The notes below the pieces were generated by a model that did not search any database, was not told the DNA's origin, and worked only from the letters and a program-made list of their open reading frames with translations. Made by a program: the position numbers and the translations under genes. Shown piece after piece: positions 37,331-47,822 of a stretch of 64,000 bases of DNA (its first letter is position 1; each line of letters starts with the position of its first letter). Source of the DNA: Kluyvera genomosp. 3 (lineage in GTDB: Bacteria; Pseudomonadota; Gammaproteobacteria; Enterobacterales; Enterobacteriaceae); assembly GCA_002211745.1 (NCBI GenBank), contig CP022114.1, positions 3,628,645 through 3,692,644 of the forward strand. The letters are read 5' to 3'.

Positions 37331-39825
37331 ATGTCTCAAACTATCGATCTGGCGCTGGACGGTCTGTCCTGCGGCCACTGCGTCAAACGCGTGAAGGAGA
37401 GCCTGGAGCAGCGTCCTGACGTTGACCATGCGGAAGTGACCATCGATGCGGCGCACGTTACCGGCAGCGCGAGCGCCGAGGCGCTGATTGACACCATCAA
37501 ACAAGCCGGTTACGGCGCGGAGCTCAGCCACCCAAAGGCTAAACCGCTGGCAGAGTCATCACTCCCGTCGGAAGCACTGACAGCGGCCTCCCTGAGCTTC
37601 CGGCAGCACAGGAACTGGATGACAGCCAACAGCTGCTGATCAACGGTATGAGCTGCGCCAGCTGCGTTTCCCGGGTCCAGAATGCCTTGCAGGCGGTACC
37701 GGGCGTGGTCCAGGCACGGGTAAACCTGGCGGAGCGCACGGCCCTGGTCATGGGTCATGCGTCCGCCAGCGATTTAGTCCAGGCCGTAGAGAAAGCCGGC
37801 TACGGCGCGGAAGCCATTGAAGACGATATTAAACGCCGCGAACGTCAGCAGGAAACCGCGCTGGCCACCATGAAACGTTTTCGCTGGCAGGCGATCGTCG
37901 CCCTGCTGGTGGGTGTGCCGGTCATGGTCTGGGCATGATCGGCGACAATATGATGGTCTCCGACGACAACCGCTCGCTGTGGCTGGTTATCGGCCTCATC
38001 ACCCTGGCGGTGATGGTGTTTGCCGGCGGTCATTTTTACACCAGTGCATGGAAAAGCCTGAAGAACCGTACCGCGACGATGGATACCCTCGTGGCGCTCG
38101 GTACCGGTGTCGCCTGGCTGTATTCGATGAGCGTCAACCTGTGGCCGCAGTGGTTCCCGATGGAAGCCCGCCACCTCTATTACGAAGCCAGCGCCATGAT
38201 TATTGGTCTGATTAACCTTGGCCATATGCTGGAAGCGCGAGCGCGCCAGCGTTCGTCCCGGGCGCTGGAAAAATTGCTCGACCTGACGCCGCCCACCGCG
38301 CGGGTCGTCACCGACGACGGTGAAAAAACGGTGCCACTGGCCGACGTACAACCGGGTATGATCCTGCGCTTAGCCACCGGCGACCGCGTTCCCGTCGACG
38401 GCGAAATCAGCCAGGGCGAAGCCTGGTTTGATGAAGCCATGCTCACCGGTGAGCCGATTCCGCAGCAGAAAGGCGATGGCGACAGCATTCACGCCGGTAC
38501 GGTGGTGCAGGACGGCTCGGTATTGTTCCGCGCCAGCGCCGTGGGTAGCCATACCACGCTATCACGTATTATCAAAATGGTGCGCCAGGCGCAGAGCAGC
38601 AAGCCGGAAATTGGCCAGTTGGCGGATAGAATCTCCGCCGTGTTCGTGCCGGTGGTGGTGGCGATTGCCATTTTCAGCGCCGCCATCTGGTACTTCTTTG
38701 GCCCTGCGCCGCAGATTGTCTACACCCTGGTGATCGCCACCACGGTGCTGATCATCGCCTGCCCATGTGCGCTGGGCCTGGCAACACCGATGTCGATTAT
38801 TGCTGGTGTGGGTCGCGCCGCAGAGTATGGCGTGCTGGTCCGCGACGCCGACGCGCTACAGCGCGCCAGTGAACTGACGACGCTGGTGTTTGATAAAACC
38901 GGTACCTTGACCGAAGGTAAGCCGCAGGTTGTCGCCGTGAAAACCCTCGGCGCAGTCGGTGAATCGACCGCGCTGCGCCTGGCCGCCGCGCTGGAGCAAG
39001 GTTCGAACCACCCTCTGGCGCGCGCAATTCTGGAGAAAGCCGCCGATAACACGTTGCCACAGGTCACCGCGTTCCGCACGCTACGTGGGCTGGGATCAGC
39101 GGCGAGACCGAAGGACACACGCTGCTGCTGGGCAACCAGGCGTTGATGCACGAACAGCAGGTAGATACCGCGAGCTGGATAACGAACTGGCTCAGCAGGC
39201 AGCTCAGGGAGCCACGCCGGTACTGCTCGCCATTGATGGTCAAGCCGCCGCGCTGTTCGCCATTCGCGATCCGCTGCGTAGCGACAGCGTCGCCGCCTTG
39301 CAGCGACTGCATAAAGAAGGCTATCGACTGGTGATGCTGACCGGCGATAACCGGTAACCGCTAACGCCATTGCCAAAGAGGCGGGCATTGATGAAGTGAT
39401 TGCCGGCGTACTGCCGGACGGTAAAGCGCAGGCGATTAAAGACCTGCAGGCGCAGGGCCAGAAGGTGGCGATGGTCGGCGACGGTATCAACGATGCCCGG
39501 CGCTGGCGCAGGCCGACGTCGGTATCGCCATGGGCGGCGGCAGCGATGTGGCGATTGAAACCGCGGCGATTACGCTGATGCGCCACAGTCTGGTGGGCGT
39601 TGCCGATGCGCTGGCGATCTCCCGCGCCACGTTGCGCAATATGAAGCAGAACCTGCTCGGCGCCTTCGTCTATAACTCGCTGGGCATTCCGATTGCCGCG
39701 GGATCCTCTGGCCGCTGACCGGTACGCTGCTCAACCCGGTCGTTGCCGGAGCCGCGATGGCGCTCTCTTCCATTACGGTAGTGAGCAACGCCAACCGCCT
39801 GCTGCGCTTTAAACCCAAAGCCTGA
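37331..39825 (+). CDS. copA: Cu(I)-exporting P1B-type ATPase CopA
   Basis: Inner-membrane copper pump. Two N-terminal metal-binding domains carry CxxC (GLSCGHC and GMSCASC). Further motifs are GEP (LTGEPIPQ), the membrane CPC ([13 protein letters not shown]), DKTGT phosphorylation site, HP motif (GSNHPLARA) and the GDGINDAPALAQAD hinge. Seven bases are missing (near 37592, 37933, 39100, 39165, 39353, 39498 and 39702), each in or beside a G/C run; repair gives 833 aa, against 834 in E. coli. ATG 37331 follows GGAGAGG. It contains a programmed frameshift site (separate entry). Confidence 0.95.
37531..37537 (+). promoter_or_regulatory. Programmed -1 ribosomal frameshift site in copA, giving CopA(Z)
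   Basis: The heptamer CCCAAAG sits in the zero frame as CAC CCA AAG at codons 67-69. After a -1 slip the next codons are GGC and TAA (37540-37542), which would yield a 70-residue copper chaperone comprising the first metal-binding domain and ending SHPKG. This is the arrangement described for E. coli copA. It is distinct from the sequencing losses in the gene because zero-frame reading is intact here. Confidence 0.8.
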
Positions 39826-39830
39826 TCCAC

Positions 39831-39858
39831 CGCCCTGCCCGAAACGGGCAGGGCGCGT
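39831..39858 (+). terminator. Terminator of copA
   Basis: A perfect 11-bp stem, CGCCCTGCCCG (39831-39841) with CGGGCAGGGCG (39845-39855) around AAA, lies five bases after the copA stop, followed by CGTTTG. Confidence 0.7.
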
Positions 39859-39912
39859 TTGCACCTTTCTCCCCGGCGCGCTAGCATGGAATTTTCCTTC
39901 CAGGGAGCGCGG

Positions 39913-40707
39913 ATGAGTCTGTTATATCAACTACAACGTCTATGGCGAACCCTGCGCGGTTCGCCTTACGGCTGGCCAGCGCTCGACGTGTCGCTGCCCG
40001 GTGGCCGCCACCTGCATCTGGTCGGCAGCATTCATATGGGGACACGCGATATGTCTCCCCTACCGGCAAAGCTGGTGAAGAAACTGCATCAAGCTGACGC
40101 GCTGATTGTCGAAGCCGATATTTCCGGCAATGAAACGCCGTTCAGCAATCTGCCAGAATTCCCGCCACTCGCCGAGCGTCTGAGTGCCAAACAGTTAAGC
40201 GAACTGGAAAAACGGGTCAGCGAGCAAGGAATGTCGCTGCTCCGCTTTGATAACCAGCCGTTATGGCAGATAGCGATGGTGCTGCAAGCCACCCAGGCGC
40301 AGCGGCTGGGATTACGTCCGGACTACGGCATTGATTACCAGTTGCTGCAGGCTGCGCGCGCGGCGTCGCTGCCGGTTCAGGAACTGGAGGGCGCAGACAG
40401 CCAGGTCAGCCTTTTGTGCCAGTTGCCCGACGGCGGCATGGCGCTGCTCGATGATACGCTGACGCACTGGCACACCAACGCGCGACTGTTACAGGTGATG
40501 ATCGGTTGGTGGCTCGAGCAGCCGCCGACAAACGGCAGGACGTCGTTGCCCAATACCTTTAGTCAGTCGCTGTATGATGTGCTGATGGTGAAGCGAAATG
40601 AAGCCTGGCGCGACGCGCTGCTGGCGCTGCCGCCGGGGCGCTATGTGGTCGCCGTGGGGGCGCTTCATCTGTATGGCGAAGGCAATCTGCCGGAGATGCT
40701 GAAATAA
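39913..40707 (+). CDS. ybaP: TraB/GumN-family protein YbaP
   Basis: An intact 264 aa from ATG 39913 (MSLLYQLQRLWRTLRGS); the longer upstream frame lacks a good start. It is a TraB/PrgY-GumN domain protein: the HLVGSIHMG motif near residue 40, a conserved acidic centre (VEADISG), DYGIDYQLLQ, and the C-terminal GALHLYGEGNLPEML with GxxH. Related proteins are probable metal-dependent proteases or signalling proteins; the E. coli function is not settled. Own transcription unit after the copA terminator. The following 200 bp hold only a GGCCAATA/TATTGGCC hairpin (40714-40733). Confidence 0.88.
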   Translation: MSLLYQLQRLWRTLRGSPYGWPALDVSLPGGRHLHLVGSIHMGTRDMSPLPAKLVKKLHQADALIVEADISGNETPFSNLPEFPPLAERLSAKQLSELEKRVSEQGMSLLRFDNQPLWQIAMVLQATQAQRLGLRPDYGIDYQLLQAARAASLPVQELEGADSQVSLLCQLPDGGMALLDDTLTHWHTNARLLQVMIGWWLEQPPTNGRTSLPNTFSQSLYDVLMVKRNEAWRDALLALPPGRYVVAVGALHLYGEGNLPEMLK

Positions 40708-40864
40708 AAAAAATGGCCAATATCTCTATTGGCCCGTCAAAGAGGAATTTCATCATTATTATTATCCCGAAGTAATCACTCCGGATCTTTCGATTGTCGC
40801 TCAAAGTTGCTGCAACTGCCAATACCTATTGCGCAAGATTATACTATTTTTTAGTCCGTTTTAG

Positions 40865-41389
<525 letters not shown>

Positions 41390-41420
41390 ACAGACGGTTC
41401 TCCCCTCACCTAAACCCTCT

Positions 41421-41425
41421 CCCCA
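41421..41425. repeat. Target-site duplication, left copy (CCCCA)
   Basis: The five bases directly before the left inverted repeat are identical to the five directly after the right one (42707-42711). Confidence 0.85.
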
Positions 41426-42706
41426 TGTACGGTCCGGGACATGGTAGACAGGTGTTCGGGACATGCTGAACACTTTTTAACACCCTTTCCCCATGGTGAT
41501 CGACTTTTTCTTCAGGTCGATCACCCCTACCTTTGTGCTGTACCACCACACTTCATAACATCCATCCTCCTGCGTTTCCTTCAGCCCGACCCGTTCTCCC
41601 CTGAACGCCTTACCCGCCTTCAGACTGATGCCTTTTATGCTCAGTTTCCCGACGATGTCGACCTTCCTCACCATTACCCCTCGTCGTATTCCGGTGGCAC
41701 CATGATGCCAATGTACTGTCGTGCAGACGGCTGATACCGGGAGGCCGGCACCGCCATATCCAGAGCCTCGTGCGGCCGCTCAAGGTTATAGACGGTCCGC
41801 CAGTGCTCGAAGGCGCGCTGCAGTTCACCGCTGTCCGCGAACCACTTCCCCTGCAGCACTTCCGCCTTCAGGCTGCGGTGAAAACGCTCCAGCTTGCCCT
41901 GCGTCTGCGGATGGTATGGCCGGGAGTGGCCTACCCTGATACCCTGGCGCATCAGCCACAGCTCCAGCCCGGTCCAGACACCGGTCGTGTCGCCCCACGG
42001 CGCACCGTTGTCCATTGTCATCCTGTCCGGCAGACCGTAGCGCTCAAACACACTGATCAGTTGCTGCTGCACGGTCTCGCGTCGTTCATCGGTACAGGGT
42101 GCCAGGCACAGGGAGAAACGGGAGTGGTCGTCCAGCAGGGTAAGCGGATGGCAGCGGCCGCCGCCAAAGGGAAAGTGGCCCTTAAAGTCCATCTGCCAGA
42201 GCCGGTTCGGCGCGTCATGTTCAAACCGGCCTGCGGCCGGAATACCCGATACCGTTCCCGGCAGCAGGCCGTGGCGGCCATCAGGTTATGGACGGTGCTG
42301 AAGGCAGGCATGCGGTGTCCCTGGTCTTCGAGCCAGCGCTTTATCTTGCGCGCGCCCCAGCGTTCATGCCGGTCATGGGCCATGCGCAGCAGGTAAAGGA
42401 TGTCGTCTGGCGAGCGGTTAGGAGAATGATGAGGCGTGCGGGGCCGATCGTGAAGACCGGAAACTCCTTCCAGAGCCCAGCGGTGAAGCCACTTGTAGCC
42501 GGTGGCGGGAGATATGCCGTAAAGACGGCAAAGAGCACGGATGTTCGCCCCGTCCTGCGAGGCGAACAGAACAAACTCAGAACGTAATGACATGGTATCT
42601 CTCTCATCCCAGGGCATAAGCGACTCCATAAAACGGGTTCTTATGCCTTAGTTGTAAGTGTCTACCATGTCCCGAACAAGTGTTCACCATGTCCCCGGAC
42701 TGTACA
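41426..42706 (-). mobile_element. IS481-family insertion sequence, 1281 bp, with 5-bp target duplication
   Basis: The ends are inverted repeats TGTACGGTCCGGG (41426-41438) and, on the other strand, TGTACAGTCCGGG (42706-42694), continuing imperfectly inward (ACATGGT...GTTCGGGACATG). Direct repeats CCCCA flank it exactly (41421-41425 and 42707-42711). One transposase fills the element on the minus strand. The empty site would be a palindrome, ACCCTCTCCCCA followed by AAAGGGAGAGGGT, between the convergent ybaK and ushA genes, so the insertion probably disrupts no gene. Confidence 0.92.
41477..42617 (-). CDS. IS481-family DDE transposase
   Basis: An N-terminal helix-turn-helix (NIRALCRLYGISPATGYKWL) precedes the RNase H-like DDE domain: first Asp in NRLWQMDFKGHF, second in TMDNGAPW and Glu in QGKLERFHRSLK. 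Bases are missing near 42230 and 41678. Repair joins the HTH to the catalytic core and adds a C-terminal beta domain (VRKVDIVGKLSIKGISLKAG to SITMGKGC), about 380 aa. ATG 42617 (MPWDERDTMSLRSEF) is preferred over the longer upstream frame. If the breaks are real the copy is inactive; by analogy with the rest of the window they are probably errors. Confidence 0.88.
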
Positions 42707-42711
42707 CCCCA
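42707..42711. repeat. Target-site duplication, right copy (CCCCA)
   Basis: Pairs with 41421-41425 and marks the exact insertion point inside the CCCTCTCCCC/GGGAGAGGG palindrome. Confidence 0.85.
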
Positions 42712-42742
42712 AAAGGGAGAGGGTATTGAACAACGCCCGAGC

Positions 42743-44395
42743 TTACTGCCAGCTCACTTCCCCTTTCGGTTCGTAAGCATTCACATCCAGCGGCGAGTTC
42801 TGCTCAATGTACTGCTTAAGCACCTCGGCATCGATAAACCCGGTATTCACATACCCTGGTTTGTTGTCGATTTTCGGGTAGCCGTCACCGCCGGTAGCGT
42901 TAAAGCTCAGCGTCGCCAGACGATAGGTTTTCGCCGGGTCGACAGGTTCGCCTTTGATTTTCAGGTCCTGAAGCTGGCCGTTCTTCGCCACAAAGCTGAC
43001 GTTGGCAAACTGCGGATAAGCACCGGAATCAGGCTTCATCTGCGCCACGGCGGTCAGATACTCCACTACCTCTTTACCGCTCATATCTGCATACACCACC
43101 ACGTTACCGAACGGCTGCACCTTCAGCACGCTCTTGTAGGTGATATTTCCCGCTTCAATGGAATCACGAATGCCGCCGCCGCTCATCACGCCAAAGTCGG
43201 CGCCGGTACGCGCCATCTGCGCTGCCAGAATCAGGTGACCCATATTGGTCTGCACGAAGCGAACTTTGCTGCGGTCGCCTTCCAGATGCCCGTTCACGCT
43301 GCCCACTTTCACTTCCAGCTGCGCCTTGCCTTTACTCTGGAACGGCGTCAGCAGCGAGAGCATCTGCGGGTTTTCCGGAATTTGCGGCGTGTAAAGTACG
43401 CGCTCACTCTGCCCGTTATCGTAGGTGACTTTCTTCTTCAGGTTCACCGGGATCAGCTGATAGTGCACCATTTTCAGCTCGCCGTTGCGGAACTCGAAAT
43501 CGGCGCGGCCCACATATTTGCCCCACTCATGGGCCTGCACAATCCAGATACCGTTCTGTTTATCCGGAGCGCACGGGGTGCCCGGCACGTAGTCAACCTG
43601 CTTTTTATTCTCCGAAGCCATGCACACCGGATCCTGTGAGTGACCACCCACAATCATCGCTAACGCGCCGGTCGGCAGGCTGCGCGCCATCTCGACGTCG
43701 CCCGGCGCGTTTGAACCGTGCTCGCCGTTATCGTAGTGGCCCATGTGGGTCGCGGCCAGAATCAGGTCAGGCTTCTCTTTCTGCTGAAGTTCCTGAATCA
43801 CCAGCTTCGCTTCTTCCGCCGGTTTGCGGAATTCAATATCGGTGAAGTATTCCGGGTTGCCAATTTTGGCGGTGTCATCGGTGGTTAAACCGATAACGGC
43901 AATTTTCAGGTCCTGGCGTTTAAAGATCGCCCACGGTTTAAACAGGCGTTCACCGGTACTTTTCTGGTAAATATTGGCGGAGAGGAACGGGAATTTGGCC
44001 CATTTTTCCTGCTGACGCAACACGCTCAGCGGGTTATCAAACTCATGGTTGCCGACAGCCATCGCGTCGTAGCCCACCAGATTCATGCCGCGGAAGTCTG
44101 GCTCGGCGTCCTGCAGGTCTGATTCCGGTACCCCGGTATTGATATCGCCGCCCGACAGCAGCAGCACGCTGCCGCCTTCAGCCGCGACTTCCTTACGAAT
44201 GCCGTCGACCAGCGTTTTTTGCGCGGCCAGACCGTACTCGCCGTATTCACTGCGCCAGAAGTGCCCATGGTGATCGTTGGTATGCAGGATGGTGATTTTA
44301 TACGTTTTATCTTGCTGATAAGCCTGTGAAGGCAGGCTGACTAGCGACAATGCCGTCAGCATCGCCAGCGCCACGCCTCGTTTGACGAATTGCAT
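42743..44395 (-). CDS. ushA: Periplasmic UDP-sugar hydrolase / 5'-nucleotidase
   Basis: An intact 550 aa, the E. coli length. The signal peptide (MQFVKRGVALAMLTALSLVS, cleaved near SQA) exports it to the periplasm, where it degrades UDP-sugars and nucleotides for salvage. The two-metal site is shown by ILHTNDHHGHFW, LSGGDINTG, VGNHEFDN and HMGHYDNGEHGS. The C-terminal nucleotide-binding domain has GGGIRDSIEAGNITY and NATGGDGYPKI. Divergent from fsr; 44396-44569 is AT-rich promoter DNA. Confidence 0.97.
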   Translation of the reverse strand: MQFVKRGVALAMLTALSLVSLPSQAYQQDKTYKITILHTNDHHGHFWRSEYGEYGLAAQKTLVDGIRKEVAAEGGSVLLLSGGDINTGVPESDLQDAEPDFRGMNLVGYDAMAVGNHEFDNPLSVLRQQEKWAKFPFLSANIYQKSTGERLFKPWAIFKRQDLKIAVIGLTTDDTAKIGNPEYFTDIEFRKPAEEAKLVIQELQQKEKPDLILAATHMGHYDNGEHGSNAPGDVEMARSLPTGALAMIVGGHSQDPVCMASENKKQVDYVPGTPCAPDKQNGIWIVQAHEWGKYVGRADFEFRNGELKMVHYQLIPVNLKKKVTYDNGQSERVLYTPQIPENPQMLSLLTPFQSKGKAQLEVKVGSVNGHLEGDRSKVRFVQTNMGHLILAAQMARTGADFGVMSGGGIRDSIEAGNITYKSVLKVQPFGNVVVYADMSGKEVVEYLTAVAQMKPDSGAYPQFANVSFVAKNGQLQDLKIKGEPVDPAKTYRLATLSFNATGGDGYPKIDNKPGYVNTGFIDAEVLKQYIEQNSPLDVNAYEPKGEVSWQ

Positions 44396-44569
44396 GTTTC
44401 TCTCCCTGAGTGAATAACAACCGCAGAAATTACAACGCTATGAAATATTAGTCTAATTTGTTTTCAGAAATGAGACTTCCTTCAAACGTCTTAGACAGGT
44501 ATCTTAGTCTGATAATTATTATTAAAGCGTTTATCTCCAACATCGCACTACCAAATATAAGTGGAATCT

Positions 44570-45788
44570 ATGGCAATCACTGAAACCAGCCCTACGCGGC
44601 CTGGCCCATCTGCGTCTTCGCAAAAGGGCCGTACCTCATTCGGTATCCTGGGAGCGATCAGTCTCTCCCACCTGCTCAACGACATGATTCAGTCGCTGAT
44701 TCTGGCGATTTATCCGCTGCTGCAGTCCGAATTCTCTCTGACTTTCGTGCAGATTGGGATGATCACGCTGACCTTCCAGCTCACGTCGTCCTCTTCCAGC
44801 CGGTCATCGGCTACATCACCGATAAGCGTTCGATGCCGTGGTCGCTGCCGGTGGGCATGTGCTTTACCCTGAGCGGGCTGGTGCTGCTGGCGCTGGCGGG
44901 CAGCTTCGGTACGGTGCTACTGGCCGCCGCGCTGGTGGGTACCGGCTCCTCGGTGTTCCATCCGGAATCATCCCGCGTGGCGCGAATGGCCTCCGGTGGC
45001 CGTCACGGCCTGGCGCAGTCAATCTTCCAGGTGGGCGGTAACTTCGGCAGTTCGCTGGGGCCGTTGCTGGCGGCGGTCATCATTGCGCCGTACGGGAAAG
45101 GCAACGTGGCCTGGTTTGTGCTGGCGGCGCTGCTGGCTATCGTTGTGCTGGCGCAGGTCAGCCGCTGGTACGCGGCTCAGCACCGTATGGCGAAAGGTAA
45201 ACCGAAAGCTGCGATTATCAATCCGCTGCCGAAAAACAAAGTGATTCTTGCCGTCTGCATCCTGCTGATGCTGATTTTCTCGAAATACTTCTATATGGCG
45301 AGCATTAGCAGCTACTACACCTTTTATCTGATGCAAAAATTCGGATTATCGGTACAAAACGCGCAGATTCACTTATTCGCCTTCCTGTTTGCGGTTGCCG
45401 CAGGGACCGTCATTGGCGGGCCGGTAGGTGATAAAATTGGCCGTAAATATGTGATTTGGGGCTCTATCCTCGGCGTTGCGCCGTTTACCCTCCTTTTACC
45501 CTACGCGACCCTTTGGTGGACCGGAATTTTAACGGTCATTATTGGATTTATCCTCGCCTCGGCGTTTTCTGCCATTCTGGTGTACGCGCAGGAGCTATTA
45601 CCGGGCGTATCGGTATGGTTTCCGGGCTATTCTTCGGTTTCGCTTTCGGCATGGGTGGCCTTGGCGCCGCCGTGTTGGGGCTGGTGGCCGACCATACCAG
45701 TATCGAGTTGGTTTATAAAATATGTGCTTTCCTACCACTTATTGGTATGTTGACCATATTCTTACCTGATAACCGCCAAAAACACTAA
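44570..45788 (+). CDS. fsr: MFS efflux protein Fsr (fosmidomycin resistance)
   Basis: Inner-membrane MFS transporter with 12 helices. Bases are missing near 44790 and 45605; repair gives 406 aa, the E. coli Fsr length. The conserved N-terminal half contains FGILGAISLSHLLNDMIQSL, HPESSRVARMASGGRHG and GGNFGSSLGPLLAA; the second half has the MFS motif GDKIGRKYVIWGSI. ATG 44570 is chosen; a GTG at 44561 is also in frame. A terminator follows at 45795. Confidence 0.94.
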
Positions 45789-45794
45789 ATTCCG

Positions 45795-45829
45795 GGCAGC
45801 CAAACCTTCATTTTGGCTGCCACCTTTCT
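45795..45829 (+). terminator. Terminator of fsr
   Basis: GGCAGCCAAA (45795-45804) pairs with TTTTGGCTGCC (45811-45821), followed by ACCTTTCT, six bases after the stop. The rest of 45830-46044 is AT-rich and holds the ybaL promoter. Confidence 0.75.
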
Positions 45830-46044
45830 CCCCGCAACCGCGCGTCGTCTCTGACTTCTCATATTCAACTTTCATTTTTGTGCCATTTACTCTTAAAAAT
45901 TCAATTTTTTAGCTAAATTCAAGAATTATTCACAAACAAAATAGTGGAAATTGTCATAAACTATTACGAGGTTTTTTGGTTTTCAGGCTGTTGCGACACT
46001 CTGCGCCAAAAATGGGACCACGCATCACGACGAAAGGAGACGGA

Positions 46045-47720
46045 ATGCATCACGCCACACCGCTAATCACCACCATTGTTGGTGGCCTTGTGCTCGCATT
46101 TTTCCTTGGCATGATTGCCAATAAGTTAAGAATTTCTCCACTGGTAGGATATTTGTTAGCGGGCGTACTGGCCGGACCCTTTACTCCAGGATTTGTCGCT
46201 GATACCAAACTGGCACCAGAACTCGCGGAATTAGGCGTTATTTTGCTGATGTTCGGCGTCGGTCTCCATTTCTCACTGAAAGATTTGATGGCGGTAAAGT
46301 CTATCGCCATACCCGGCGCGATAGCGCAGATAGCGGTCGCCACCCTGCTCGGGATGCTGCTCTCCACCTTCTTAGGCTGGTCCATAATGACCGGCATCGT
46401 CTTTGGCCTGTGCCTGTCTACCGCCAGTACCGTGGTGCTGCTGCGCGCGTTAGAAGAACGACAGCTTATTGATAGTCAGCGGGGCAGATCGCCATCGGCT
46501 GGCTGATCGTTGAAGATCTGGTGATGGTCCTGACGCTGGTGCTGCTGCCCGCCGTCGCCGGAATGATGGAAAAAGAAAATATCGGTTTCGCCTCGCTGGC
46601 CATCGATATGGCGATAACCATCGGTAAAGTGGTGGCGTTTATCGCCATTATGATGCTGGTTGGCCGCCGCCTGGTGCCGTGGATCCTCTCTCGCAGCGCC
46701 GCCACCGGCTCTCGCGAACTGTTCACGCTCTCGGTACTGGCGCTAGCGCTGGGCATCGCCTTCGGCGCGGTAGAACTGTTTGACGTCTCGTTCGCGCTGG
46801 GCGCGTTCTTCGCCGGGATGGTGCTGAACGAATCCGAACTGAGCCATCGTGCGGCGCACGATACCCTGCCGCTACGTGACGCGTTTGCGGTACTGTTCTT
46901 TGTCTCCGTCGGCATGCTGTTTGATCCGCTGATTCTGATTGAACAGCCGCTGGCGGTACTGGGAACGCTGGCAATCATCATCTTCGGTAAATCGCTCGCC
47001 GCGTTTGGCCTGGTGCGTTTGTTCGGCCACTCCCAGCGTACCGCCCTGACCATCGCCACCAGCCTCGCGCAGATTGGCGAATTCGCCTTTATTCTCGCCG
47101 GTCTGGGCATGGCGCTGGATCTGCTGCCGCAAGCCGGGCAAAACCTGGTGCTGGCGGGGGCGATTCTCTCCATTATGCTCAATCCGGTGCTGTTCTCCGT
47201 GCTGGAGAAATACCTCGAGAAAACGGAAACGCTTGAGGAACAGACCCTGGAAGAGGCGCTGGAAGATGAAAAACAGATTCCGGTAGATATCTGTAACCAC
47301 GCACTGCTGGTTGGCTACGGTCGCGTCGGCAGCCTGCTCGGCGAGAAGCTGATGGCGCAAGGGATTCCGCTGGTGGTGATTGAAACCTCCCGTACCCGCG
47401 TGGACGAACTGCGCGAGCGCGGCATTCGCGCGGTACTGGGTAATGCCGCCAACGAAGAGATTATGACGCTGGCGCATCTCGACTGCGCCCGCTGGCTGCT
47501 GCTGACCATTCCAAACGGCTATGAGGCAGGAGAAATCGTCGCCAGCGCCCGCGAGAAGTATCCGCATCTTGAGATTATCGCCCGTGCACATTACGACGAT
47601 GAAGTCGCGTATATCAGTGAACGAGGTGCCAATGAGGTGGTCATGGGCGAGCGTGAGATAGCGAAAACCATGCTGGGGCTATTGAGCGATCCGCCGTTGA
47701 GTGAGGCTGTTAGCGGATAG
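46045..47720 (+). CDS. ybaL: KefB/KefC-type cation/proton antiporter YbaL
   Basis: CPA2-family inner-membrane antiporter: about 12 helices (from TTIVGGLVLAFFLGMIANKL) followed by a cytosolic RCK/TrkA-N domain with the nucleotide motif LVGYGRVGSLLGEKL. One G is missing near 46484 (GCGGGGCAG); repair gives 558 aa as in E. coli. ATG 46045 follows AAAGGAGA. The transported ion and the physiological role in E. coli are poorly defined; KefC relatives export K+ in exchange for H+. Confidence 0.92.
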
Positions 47721-47815
47721 CATCGTAAGCCGGATAAGGCAAAGCCGCCATCCGGCAATGTGCGTGCCTGATGGCGCTACGCTTATCAGGCCTACGCGTT
47801 TACGTAGGCCTGAAT
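47721..47815. repeat. REP/BIME element between ybaL and gsk
   Basis: Two inverted units: GCCGGATAAGGC...GCCGCCATCCGGC and GCCTGATGGCGCTACGC...GCGTTTACGTAGGCC. It lies between convergent genes. Confidence 0.8.
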
Positions 47816-47822
47816 AACAATA

